Assembly: GCA_900128585.1 (NCBI GenBank)
Contig: LT642442.1
Coordinates: 1 to 17,676, forward strand
DNA length: 17,676 bases
Reading direction: 5' to 3'
From: Stramenopiles sp. TOSAG23-3
Taxonomy: Eukaryota > Sar
This document shows, one piece after another, positions 9,401 to 16,320 of this stretch. The position numbers and the translations under genes were made by a program. How positions within the stretch are numbered: the first letter of the stretch is position 1; every line of letters begins with the position of its first letter. The notes under the pieces were generated by a model. That model had not been told where the DNA came from. It searched no databases and was given only the letters and a program-made list of their open reading frames with translations.

Positions 9401-11406
9401 TGCGTCCAAGTGGAAGCGTTGCAAATGGGGGAAGTTCAAGGGGGTCGTTCGTGTCAGCTTCGTCCTCTTTGATCGTTGCTAAATTCAGAGGCAACAAGTG
9501 CGTTTTGAAAGAGCTGCCGATGACAGACGAAAAGATTAGGAAGAAAATTGAGAGAGAGGTGGCTGTTCGCGGAATGTTTCGCGCCCCGTTGCACCCTGGG
9601 GTTGCACCTCTTGACGCAGTATTTTATGACAATTCGACTGCAAGAATGTACATGCACTACAAGCTGGATGAAGTAGGAACCATGGCGGATTGGTTGGAAG
9701 CTGCAACACCGGCGTCGTGGGACATTCAAAGTGTGTTCCAACAAATATTTGCTGCGTTAGCTTACGTGCACAGCCACCAAATAGCCCACCAAAACATAAA
9801 TTTAGAATCAGTCTACATAGGAATTGTAGGAGATGCTTCAGGTGAACTTGCGCGACCTTTCATTAGCGATTTTACGGACGCAGTCGTGGTCCTGTCTGGA
9901 GGGCATGCTCTTAAGAACGACGGACACCAATCCATGAAAAAAAGCAGGGGAAACGTAGAGAGTGGGAATGGAGCGAGTTTTTTGGCACCTGAAATTATAG
10001 CAGGCGGAGAGCCCACTTTTGCAAGCGATTTGTGGTCCGTAGGAGTAATGCTGTACAAGGCAACGTTTGGAACCGACCAGCAGCCCGTACCCTTAGGTGG
10101 ACACCATGCTCCCATCCCTGAGACTAAAAATCCGCGATTGCGAGAACTTTTGGCTTCCATTTTGCAGGTGGAACCAAAAAATCGTATGTCCGCCCAGGCT
10201 TGTACAGCCCATCCATACTTCACTGTTTCGTTTGCGAGGGAAATTCATGAAAGTGGAAACATAATTTCTACGGAGGAGAAGATCAATACCTTCCGTTCCC
10301 ATCTGTCTACTTTACCGAGACCGGACGCGGTGCAATTCTTGCGCCTTAGAAGGTCGCATCTTGTCTACGACGTATTGGACCGTTTCAAATCCTTCTCGGT
10401 TGGCAATTTGCAGAAACGGTTGATTGTTATGTACGAGAACGAGCCCGGGGTTGATGCCGGGGGTCTCACAAAAGATATGTTTTGTCGCTTTTTTGACGGC
10501 CTAATGTCTTCGAATCTTGGCTTCTTCGAGTGCTGTAGTGAAGCGTCCGCAGGGAAACGATCTAAGGGAAGGGTCTACCTGCCTTGTGGAAAAGCCAATG
10601 CTGCAAGCGATGCGGCTTTTGAAGCGCTCGGAAAGCTCTTGGCAAAAGTTATTTTTGACGGTCAAACTATTTGCGCCCCGTTTCCGGAGAGCTTTTTTAA
10701 GTGCCTACTCGGTTTGCCTGTTTCCTTTCGGGACCTGGAGGAATATGACCCAGAATTATACCACCAACTCTATGCAAACATACTGAATAAGAGTCTGACC
10801 CCTGAGTATTCCCAAGCCCTTTCTCTGGACTTTTATGGACTTATAGAAAACGGAGAAGATAGAGTTGTCACGGAAAGTAATAAACGAGAATACTTGCGGC
10901 TTACTGCAAAACAGAAGCTGATAGGAGAGCGAGCGAAACAGTTTGAGATGCTAAAACGCGGATTTAATGTATTTCGGTTTGAAAACCACCTGAAACGCTT
11001 CAATGCAGCTGATCTTCTGATGCTGGTATCGGGCCCCTCCGAAATAACCGCCGAAATGGTCATACAAAACATCGACTTTTCTCACGGGAACTGGAGAAAT
11101 AGTAAGACCCTTGAGCACATCCAGCAATACATTTTTTCACTCGATCGATCGAAAATAAAAAGGTTCTTACAGTTTGCCACAGGCAGTCCAAATTTACCTC
11201 TGGGTGGCCTTGGGCAGGACTGCGAGGGAGATCAACCTTCAATGGGGAAAATTACATTCACAAGATTGCCAAAGAGTACGAGGTTACCGGAGGCGCACAC
11301 ATGTTTCAATTGCATTGATCTAAGCGATTATCAAGATTATAATTTGCTGAGAAGAAGTTTTGACATAGCAATTGAGAATTATGCCGAAACGTTTGATTTG
11401 CTTTGA
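6490..11406 (+). CDS. FYVE/IPT/pseudokinase/HECT E3 ubiquitin ligase
   Basis: The protein has 1638 residues and no introns. Order: a Ser/Arg-rich disordered N-terminus (1-170, many R-x-x-S sites); FYVE1 (175-234, W-x-x-D, RKHHCRACG 196-204); FYVE2 (277-335, RRHHCRGCG 298-306); three IPT/TIG domains (about 337-424, 424-507, 509-568) with VPPGTG-like turns; FYVE3 (665-721, RKHHCRNCG 686-694, but W-x-x-S instead of W-x-x-D); coiled coil (about 723-810); Ser-rich linker; kinase-like domain (about 990-1245); HECT domain (about 1276-1638). The kinase part keeps Lys1007, Asp1127 and APE (1166-1168) but has HQN in place of HRD (1100-1102) and no glycine loop, so it is probably a pseudokinase. The HECT part is intact: VDAGGLTKDMF (1321-1331) and the catalytic LPEAHTCFN with Cys1605. 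FYVE fingers bind PI3P on endosomes, so an endosomal ubiquitin ligase is inferred. The frame is open back to 6316, but 6490 is its first ATG (A at -3). Confidence 0.9.
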   Translation: MTSLAVRTPPRLVRNSSHYFLGSNGRARAEHRGERARSFSFDEEVKVRNDEIYHASPERTGSKETLSPRQSHSPMKRSHSVAQMGRTTRNRTNRQPSFPGIYVDSSFREGAHKPGVQNRNKVPASARLAEADKENRANRTGNNSNFETEDTADYVVDALSRARKKKAGGQLMVRWILDRDCQICFSCHEDFSVVRRKHHCRACGGVFCGTCSRWKKVLPHLGYTDKETRVCKWCYEDQHLAEKCAGVKTLANGGGDKENLHDGENRPIFFTKVAPKWVDDSISDHCQQCAKDFGQFVRRHHCRGCGALTCHACTIRKISMPEYGYLTPVRACVTCSSPKILSTSIVKTSGGSMEITGRNLGAVAETISIEVGSSATICEDVEVLIPGHKIRCSVPPGTGKQNQINVTVCRLTGASVYCYAEPVVAATTEVYTRGGELTVTGDNFGSERELLLVEWFNSSTNNWSEATGVEILVPHRIFKCNVGAGAGKHALLRVSVSSQSSRGTFSYMPPQIVETSPVSGAGGKIDIVGLNFGAKAEVMSVRVGQLECSDIKIVVPHTKVSCIVPRCPNDQDDAQFKEGQSDGGRFSYHSRRQRQRSNSGDTECQLIVKVEGQEGAGKVYYVNEKQVAAVKLAKNVSKRQNMSTRPSGMPAANDRRRHVLEKAPWLPSENVIKCMLCEGAFGWLNRKHHCRNCGIVVCRVCSSNNQYVAAYRSMQRVCKKCFRAILSDREEMEVLHAEMEHVHALQSVEVGKQVQLQQQLSLLRLQSADGNMPEIERLEALLREQERRADGKQRRYDQLHARLRHLQLIVDGGSSEKMRSQRSRKLSDSVPRFSPTNGTNHQSAFVSTAGGGVGEVSQNDQKRASVSSPSASPESNLAPQRVMSRKSSRASPPIPLPLPREVIAVAKEEAENSASEVLESSGLLRGRALSDYSLCNYSQSPVRSWVGAAKPTLRQGDTGRKRGTPVWIKRMRPSGSVANGGSSRGSFVSASSSLIVAKFRGNKCVLKELPMTDEKIRKKIEREVAVRGMFRAPLHPGVAPLDAVFYDNSTARMYMHYKLDEVGTMADWLEAATPASWDIQSVFQQIFAALAYVHSHQIAHQNINLESVYIGIVGDASGELARPFISDFTDAVVVLSGGHALKNDGHQSMKKSRGNVESGNGASFLAPEIIAGGEPTFASDLWSVGVMLYKATFGTDQQPVPLGGHHAPIPETKNPRLRELLASILQVEPKNRMSAQACTAHPYFTVSFAREIHESGNIISTEEKINTFRSHLSTLPRPDAVQFLRLRRSHLVYDVLDRFKSFSVGNLQKRLIVMYENEPGVDAGGLTKDMFCRFFDGLMSSNLGFFECCSEASAGKRSKGRVYLPCGKANAASDAAFEALGKLLAKVIFDGQTICAPFPESFFKCLLGLPVSFRDLEEYDPELYHQLYANILNKSLTPEYSQALSLDFYGLIENGEDRVVTESNKREYLRLTAKQKLIGERAKQFEMLKRGFNVFRFENHLKRFNAADLLMLVSGPSEITAEMVIQNIDFSHGNWRNSKTLEHIQQYIFSLDRSKIKRFLQFATGSPNLPLGGLGQDCEGDQPSMGKITFTRLPKSTRLPEAHTCFNCIDLSDYQDYNLLRRSFDIAIENYAETFDLL

Positions 11407-11954
11407 CGACTTTAATTGAGCAGTTTGGATGCTGTGATCATGTAAAAAAACGGATCCGTTGCAGTTTTCTTTATTAGTGCTATACCAATATATTAGACGA
11501 CTATAGTTTAACAATATTTTCTTTGCTGTGGATAACAAATAAATAATTTGGAGCCTATCGCCTCCTTCTATTTCAAAAAAAATATCTATTAGTTGCCTTG
11601 GTACAGGACTACTATAAAATACCGGAGGTACCATACAGCAGGAATAATACTGAATGAACAAACGAAAAACTTCTCATTTAGTACGCTCCGGTCCGGTCGG
11701 GAACCTGTATTATACCGGGTACAGTGAGTAGTAGAATTCAAATTGTTTTATTAATTGTAGTATTTTTTTATGCTGGCTATTACCGGTAACTTATTACAAA
11801 TCACCACGGCAAACCAGAAATCGCCGGGTACAGATCGAATAGTTTTTATCACATTTATAACCGTGCCTGAAAAATCGAGCAGCCACCACACCGACCGTTT
11901 ATAACCCAACACTCGATTAATTCGTACTTTCGACCGACGGTGGAACACAACCGC
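11407..11954. other. Spacer with a cluster of CCGG/GTAC motifs
   Basis: The 3' end of the FYVE/HECT gene has TGTAA at 11441-11445, the poly(A) signal type used by some green algae, 35 bp after the stop. The right half holds repeated GC cores in AT-rich DNA: ACCGGAGGTACC (11621-11632), TCCGGTCCGGTCGG (11687-11700), the 10-mer CCGGGTACAG twice (11715-11724 and 11824-11833), and the palindrome TTACCGGTAA (11780-11789). These probably belong to the promoter of the downstream zinc-finger gene. No coding signal or RNA gene was seen. Confidence 0.5.
11900..11905 (+). promoter_or_regulatory. Weak TATA-box candidate for the zinc-finger gene
   Basis: TATAAC, 50 bp before the ATG at 11955. The closely similar ATTTATAACC lies about 45 bp further upstream. 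A start 30 bp downstream would give a leader of only about 20 nt. Position is the only support. Confidence 0.25.
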
Positions 11955-12656
11955 ATGGCTCTTAATTGGCGGTTTCACCAAGACGATGAGGGGCTGGGAA
12001 GTTTGTGGAAATATCGCTGTGAAATATGTACTTTGCGGTGTCCTTGTCCCCATGTTCCTAGGTATCGCCTTGCGGAAATGAACAAAAAACGAGTCAGTCA
12101 GTACCCTTTAAATGCGGATGCTGAAATATGCCATGAATTTTTCCGGACGAAATACTGTACAAGTTACGAAGTCCGTGGCTGGTGCCATTTTGCTCATCCA
12201 GTCCCTAACTTAGTAATGCCGGTCAGACGGTGCGACGTATGCACGAAGAAAATTACGAAAAAGTATTGCTATCTACACCGGCCACCAATCGGCGAATCGG
12301 TTGGCGATGACGACAAAGCAGTGTTAACAATCGGCAGTGACGTGAAGGAAAAATTTAAACCGGGTGAAATCGTTGGGTATAACAGCGCACTTGAAAGGTC
12401 TATTATTTATGGCATTGTTGCATATACTGAAGAAAATAAAAGGGTCTACGATGTCGCAGTTACAGCGACTGGTTCAAGGTTCATATCTGCTACTCATAAT
12501 AAACTTTTTCGCATCCATGGCAATGTAAGTAAAGGATGGGAGAAAATCAAAAGGATAGCAGCTTTTTTAGCCAAAAAGAGAAAAACATCTAAAAAGAAAA
12601 AAAAAGAAGAAAGTTCGGGGCCAGTCGATTGGAGCAAAATGTTTGGAAAATTTTAA
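11955..12656 (+). CDS. Small Cys/His-cluster protein with CCCH-like finger and Tudor-like barrel
   Basis: I do not recognise this 233-residue protein as a named family. Three putative zinc clusters lie in the first half: C22-x2-C25-x3-C29-x-C31-x-H33; a CCCH-like finger C59-x8-C68-x8-C77-x3-H81 (middle spacing longer than the usual five), with the GWCHFAHP ending typical of CCCH RNA-binding fingers; and C93-x2-C96-x8-C105-x2-H108. Residues about 133-188 read like a Tudor/SH3-like barrel: F-K-P-G-E-I-V-G-Y, then an I-Y-G-I-V strand, Y-D-V-A-V, and a final K-L-F-R-I. The C-terminus is lysine-rich (about 207-217, possible nuclear signal) and ends in DWSKMFGKF. A nuclear role in RNA or chromatin reading is inferred. 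The frame is open upstream through a GTG at 11940, but 11955 is its first ATG (G at +4). Confidence 0.75.
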   Translation: MALNWRFHQDDEGLGSLWKYRCEICTLRCPCPHVPRYRLAEMNKKRVSQYPLNADAEICHEFFRTKYCTSYEVRGWCHFAHPVPNLVMPVRRCDVCTKKITKKYCYLHRPPIGESVGDDDKAVLTIGSDVKEKFKPGEIVGYNSALERSIIYGIVAYTEENKRVYDVAVTATGSRFISATHNKLFRIHGNVSKGWEKIKRIAAFLAKKRKTSKKKKKEESSGPVDWSKMFGKF

Positions 12657-12883
12657 AAGATACTTTTACTATTATACGTATTGACTACTGAAATTTCTTC
12701 CGATTCATCCCGACTCTTAAAATAAAAAAATGTACATTAAGAACGTTAATGTCTTGTTTTTTTTAAAATAAGAAAGGATATTTTAGTTCTCCGTATTATT
12801 TTACTTCTCGTTCAAAGTTTTTTTTTGATAAGATATCTTCGCACCACGTCTACGATAAACGGGCGGGGCGCCCACTCTAATAT
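12657..12883. terminator. Shared 3' region of two convergent genes
   Basis: 227 bp between the zinc-finger gene (+) and the channel gene (-). AATAAA at 12721-12726 is a poly(A) signal candidate for the plus-strand gene, 65 bp after its stop. Two palindromes are present: AAGATATCTT (12830-12839) and GGGCGCCC (12866-12873). The latter sits in a GC-rich island, GGGCGGGGCGCCC, ten bases beyond the channel stop codon. Function of the island unknown. Confidence 0.45.
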
Positions 12884-15373
12884 TTAGTAGCTTTTCAATT
12901 TCAATACTTGCACAGACAAACGCTTTTTTTCCGCCTCCAATTTTTGTGCCTGCTGCACAACGTCTGCTAAATGGTACTCTTTTTCTTGCAGCAATTGGCT
13001 CTCTTCCTGTAACTTGTTTCTCAAAGTTTTGATCAACTTTTCTTTCAACATTAGATCAACGCCATATATTTTCTTCTCTACCTCCTCAACAGCGGTTCTC
13101 TCGCTAAGCAGTTTTTTTACTTCTAAGTCTTTCGGGTGCACTGTCCTCTCGACATACGAAGTTCTTCTATTCCTCTTTGTTCTCGCAGCAAGGACACGAA
13201 TTTCCATGGCATGTGATAGATCTGCCCCTGCGCTGTTTTCAGTTCCTCCTTTTTTCTGTTCACCTTCTTTCTTGTGTTTCTCGTAGGTATCAAAGTTCGT
13301 CACAAAGCTTTCAATGAGAAAACCGGTCAATATAGGAACGAAAATCATGGTCATGATAATACGAAAAGAAAAAAAGAAAATTTCAACCAGCACACTATAG
13401 TTGGGGCCAATGATCTTGTCCGAAGCCGCCATTACCATATTCCATGATGAAATCGTGAACATCTGAAACAGGGTAAGCATAGCGTTTAGCCCAGTTTCAA
13501 AGTTGAGCTGTTCAGCAAACGGGTACCAAGGTGTGCCAACCGCCTTTGCCTTGTTCTTCACATTCACGTAGTTGTGCAGAAGAGATTGGGACACAACAGC
13601 AAAGATGTAGACGGGCACAAACAAGATGAAGAATAGTTTCACCAATGAATTCCCAAGTTTTATTACAGTAAATAGGAGACCGTGCAATGTTTCACTGAGC
13701 CACAAAAACTTTAGGACCCTTAAAGTTCTTAGGGCAAGAGCAATGTTGTATAAAGTACCGCCCGAATCGCCTTTACCGGGGTTCAGCAGTTCGTAAAGCC
13801 ACTCCCACGTAAAGAATATAATACCAGCAGCAACGCAGGTGAAATCCAAAACGTGCTCTCCATATGAGATGTACTTTGCCCAACCCATCGCGATGGATTT
13901 TAACGAGACCTCCACTGTGAACGCAAACAGTATGCACACACCCAGGGTTTCCCAAAACGCGTCCATGGCGTGGTTTTCGCCGGATGAGTTTGAAACGGAC
14001 ATGTAAAGCTGTACGATCGACAGAATCACCAGCATGTCCACGAATGCGTGTACTACTTGGATTTTACAGCCCCAAACGACAATGTTGCAGTTTAGGTACC
14101 TTCGCATGCGTTTTTGAACCTTCTCCCAGTCTGTTAGCTCATGGTGATCATGAAGCTCGAGATGCTTTAAAGCCGACTTCGCATGTTTCGCCATGTTCGT
14201 CAATTCCTTGAAAGCATCAAATTCGACGTAGCCGTTTCCGGGCACGAGGGAAAATTCAGAGTCACAGGCGTGAAATATTGTGTCAGCAACTTTTGGATGA
14301 GGAGATCCTTTCAGATCTGCAAAGACAATCCTCCACGTAGCTTGTGATACACGGCCATTAACTGCGATAATATCAAACGCAGCAACCAGAGCCTTGTGCG
14401 ACCTATCCATGCTTGCAAAAAACTCTTTTTTCTGGTGTGCTTTGTACGATCTGTAGGCAGTCGCTAGAGTAATTTTTTGAAAAATCATAGTCGTTATGAT
14501 CACAAAAAATATAAAGAAGATCGAAGCAAAGTTACCTGATGATGCATTTAAAGGTTCCATAACCCCAAGAACAGTTCCAGGTGCCGTTAAAATTAAGAGC
14601 ATCGTGTGCATGCCATTTTGTGGAGACTCAAATTCTTTTGAATCGAACAAAACAAACCCGATGAAGCCGAAAAACATGACGTCGCAAGCAATTAGAAACA
14701 ATACCCTTACTATCCGAGTGGCCGCAAACAAGCATCCAACCAGAACAATTCGTAAGTTTGGCACACGAAAGACAAGCAGTAATGGCCTGGCAAACCTTGA
14801 GAACCTTAGTGAGTTCCCATCGTAGAATACAATAAAGATTAGAAACACAAGAAGATCTACCAATTGAAAAAAGATGAGTAAGGCTCTTCCTTTTGTCCAA
14901 ATTTCCGGCCCAGTCTTCGTGCCGTTTTCTTCAGTTGACCCCGACTCAAGTCTCCAAAACAGTAGAACATCGTAAAAGAAACATAGCAAAAATGCTGCCT
15001 CTGCCCCACATGAGACCTCTTTCTGGCCTTTAAACATAGAATCTGGAACAAGACCTTCAACCATGTATACAACGATTGACAGAACGTACAGTTTTTCCCA
15101 CGCCGAACCGTGTAAGAATTTATGAGTCTCCAAGTCCTCGTGCCTCACGCCGTGCGCAATGCCTTGGCCGCTGAAGCTGTCCATGATATATAATGTCGCT
15201 TTGTCAACGTCATGGTCACTCAGGTTTGGCTTGCAATCGAAAGTCCCATCGTTCTTTTGCTCGCCTTTGATTAGTATATCATGAGAATCAGAACTCTTCT
15301 GAATCGTACTGGACGGGGACAGAAGTGGGACTTTCAATCTCTTTTCTTCAGGGTTTTGTGTATGACGGGACAT
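12884..15373 (-). CDS. Two-pore channel (TPC1-like) cation channel
   Basis: 829 residues from the ATG at 15373, with two six-helix repeats. Repeat I: S1 about 92-110, S2 124-140, S3 164-184, S4 189-213, S5 218-244, pore 254-272, S6 281-303. Repeat II: S1 435-458, S2 472-494, S3 508-525, S4 541-563, S5 570-600, pore 626-648, S6 660-693. Order and sequence match plant-type TPC1, a voltage- and calcium-regulated vacuolar cation channel, including a cytosolic linker (324-393) where TPC1 has two EF-hands. Here both calcium loops are degenerate (DIIAVNGRV; DSEFSLVPGNGYVEF). The second S4 keeps the sensor pattern Arg549-x2-Arg552-x2-Lys555. The pore sequences differ from usual TPCs: TAPGTV in I and TISSW in II, where NNPDV and (G/N)NW are expected. 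A long C-terminal coiled coil (about 748-826) follows. A TTG would extend the frame to 15409, but the ATG is preferred. Confidence 0.85.
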   Translation of the reverse strand: MSRHTQNPEEKRLKVPLLSPSSTIQKSSDSHDILIKGEQKNDGTFDCKPNLSDHDVDKATLYIMDSFSGQGIAHGVRHEDLETHKFLHGSAWEKLYVLSIVVYMVEGLVPDSMFKGQKEVSCGAEAAFLLCFFYDVLLFWRLESGSTEENGTKTGPEIWTKGRALLIFFQLVDLLVFLIFIVFYDGNSLRFSRFARPLLLVFRVPNLRIVLVGCLFAATRIVRVLFLIACDVMFFGFIGFVLFDSKEFESPQNGMHTMLLILTAPGTVLGVMEPLNASSGNFASIFFIFFVIITTMIFQKITLATAYRSYKAHQKKEFFASMDRSHKALVAAFDIIAVNGRVSQATWRIVFADLKGSPHPKVADTIFHACDSEFSLVPGNGYVEFDAFKELTNMAKHAKSALKHLELHDHHELTDWEKVQKRMRRYLNCNIVVWGCKIQVVHAFVDMLVILSIVQLYMSVSNSSGENHAMDAFWETLGVCILFAFTVEVSLKSIAMGWAKYISYGEHVLDFTCVAAGIIFFTWEWLYELLNPGKGDSGGTLYNIALALRTLRVLKFLWLSETLHGLLFTVIKLGNSLVKLFFILFVPVYIFAVVSQSLLHNYVNVKNKAKAVGTPWYPFAEQLNFETGLNAMLTLFQMFTISSWNMVMAASDKIIGPNYSVLVEIFFFSFRIIMTMIFVPILTGFLIESFVTNFDTYEKHKKEGEQKKGGTENSAGADLSHAMEIRVLAARTKRNRRTSYVERTVHPKDLEVKKLLSERTAVEEVEKKIYGVDLMLKEKLIKTLRNKLQEESQLLQEKEYHLADVVQQAQKLEAEKKRLSVQVLKLKSY

Positions 15374-15431
15374 TGGCCAATGTAGATTTTGAGATAGCTG
15401 CGGATACAATACTTTCTCTATGGTTTGCGGT

Positions 15432-15440
15432 GCATATATA
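15432..15440 (-). promoter_or_regulatory. TATA-box candidate for the channel gene
   Basis: On the minus strand this reads TATATATGC, 59 bp before the ATG at 15373. A start about 30 bp downstream would still include that ATG and exclude the TTG extension. Inference from position only. Confidence 0.3.
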
Positions 15441-16027
15441 TTGCATAACTCTCCAAACGATACACACGGTTTTATGGGACACCGACAGACGAAAAGCGGC
15501 AGGCACGCTCATGCTTTTTTCTCCCTCCCTCCACAACATGCAAGTAGTCGCAGCAAAAAATACTGCACCTTCTCTCTCCTCCTCCTCTTCTTCCTCATCG
15601 ATCATCATCATATTTTTTTTTAACTTCTTCTGGCAATATTTTAAATAGACCTACTGTGTTAGTCCTACAGTATATTACTAATATAAAATAATATCTATTT
15701 TTTATCAACAAGCCACACCACACACCACCGTATATCAATATATAAAAACCAAGAAAAAAAAAATAATAACAGTTTTTCTTCCTTCTCCTTCTCCTTCCTC
15801 CTCCTTACTCCTTTCTCCTTTCATGTTTTGCGATAAAATAATTCAATGTTTTTTTGTATTTGTAATAATGTCCTATATAAATTGGTATAGTGAAAATAAA
15901 ATAGCAAGCACTTTTTTTGGTTAAAATAATTAGTGTTTTCGTTATTTTACCTGTTATTCAATGCTATTTTGTGTAACACTAACTCCCTGCTAGTTTTTTA
16001 ATAATAATAATAAAATGATGAAAAAAA

Positions 16028-16043
16028 GTTCACACGTGTGAAC
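16028..16043. promoter_or_regulatory. Perfect 16-bp palindrome with G-box core (CACGTG)
   Basis: GTTCACACGTGTGAAC is its own reverse complement. The centre CACGTG is the G-box/E-box bound by bHLH and bZIP dimers, and there is no loop, which fits a dimer site better than a hairpin. It lies 655 bp from the channel ATG and 278 bp from the lpxC ATG, so it could serve either gene. Confidence 0.5.
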
Positions 16044-16191
16044 ACAAAACACACCACACACACATATTTTACAACATAGTCCTATTAATAATAATAAAAA
16101 ATATTGGAGTTCTCTATATATTCGGGCTACTTTTTCTCTTCGTCTGGGCAGTGAACCAAGTAGAGATAAAAACTATTTCTGTACTTACCAA

Positions 16192-16272
16192 ATGGTCGTA
16201 AATTGCACACCCTTATCCATACGTTTATGCTTCTCTGACTGCGAGATAAATACAACAGAACTAGAATTTTAA
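16192..16272 (+). promoter_or_regulatory. 26-codon upstream ORF in frame with lpxC
   Basis: ATG at 16192 (context AAATGG) opens 26 codons ending in TAA at 16270-16272, in the same frame as lpxC and 48 bp before its ATG. It may be a regulatory uORF. A retired or bypassed leader is also possible. The peptide (beginning MVVNCTPLSIRLCF) shows no strong mitochondrial-presequence character, as it has a single Arg and several acidic residues. Confidence 0.4.
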
Positions 16273-16320
16273 GCAGGAAACGTGTCTGTGGAATGTGAAT
16301 CGTACAACAATTTGCGCAAT

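Larger units (their letters stand above)
15374..16320. other. Spacer between divergent genes (channel and lpxC)
   Basis: It must hold both promoters. Contents: pyrimidine-rich CTCCTC/CTT tracts at 15570-15600 and 15776-15825; AT-rich DNA with TAA runs at 15998-16015 and 16086-16100; a 16-bp palindrome at 16028-16043; a CA-rich stretch at 16043-16075; TATATATT at 16115-16122, a possible TATA box for lpxC; and a 26-codon upstream ORF at 16192-16272. No domain-bearing ORF or RNA gene was seen. Confidence 0.55.

Noticed and set aside
16198-16276. Possible 79-bp intron (GTAAAT ... TTTTAAGCAG) before lpxC
   Set aside because: Joining the upstream ATG across it shifts the frame out of lpxC, so it cannot supply a leader by itself. 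No other gene here uses introns.
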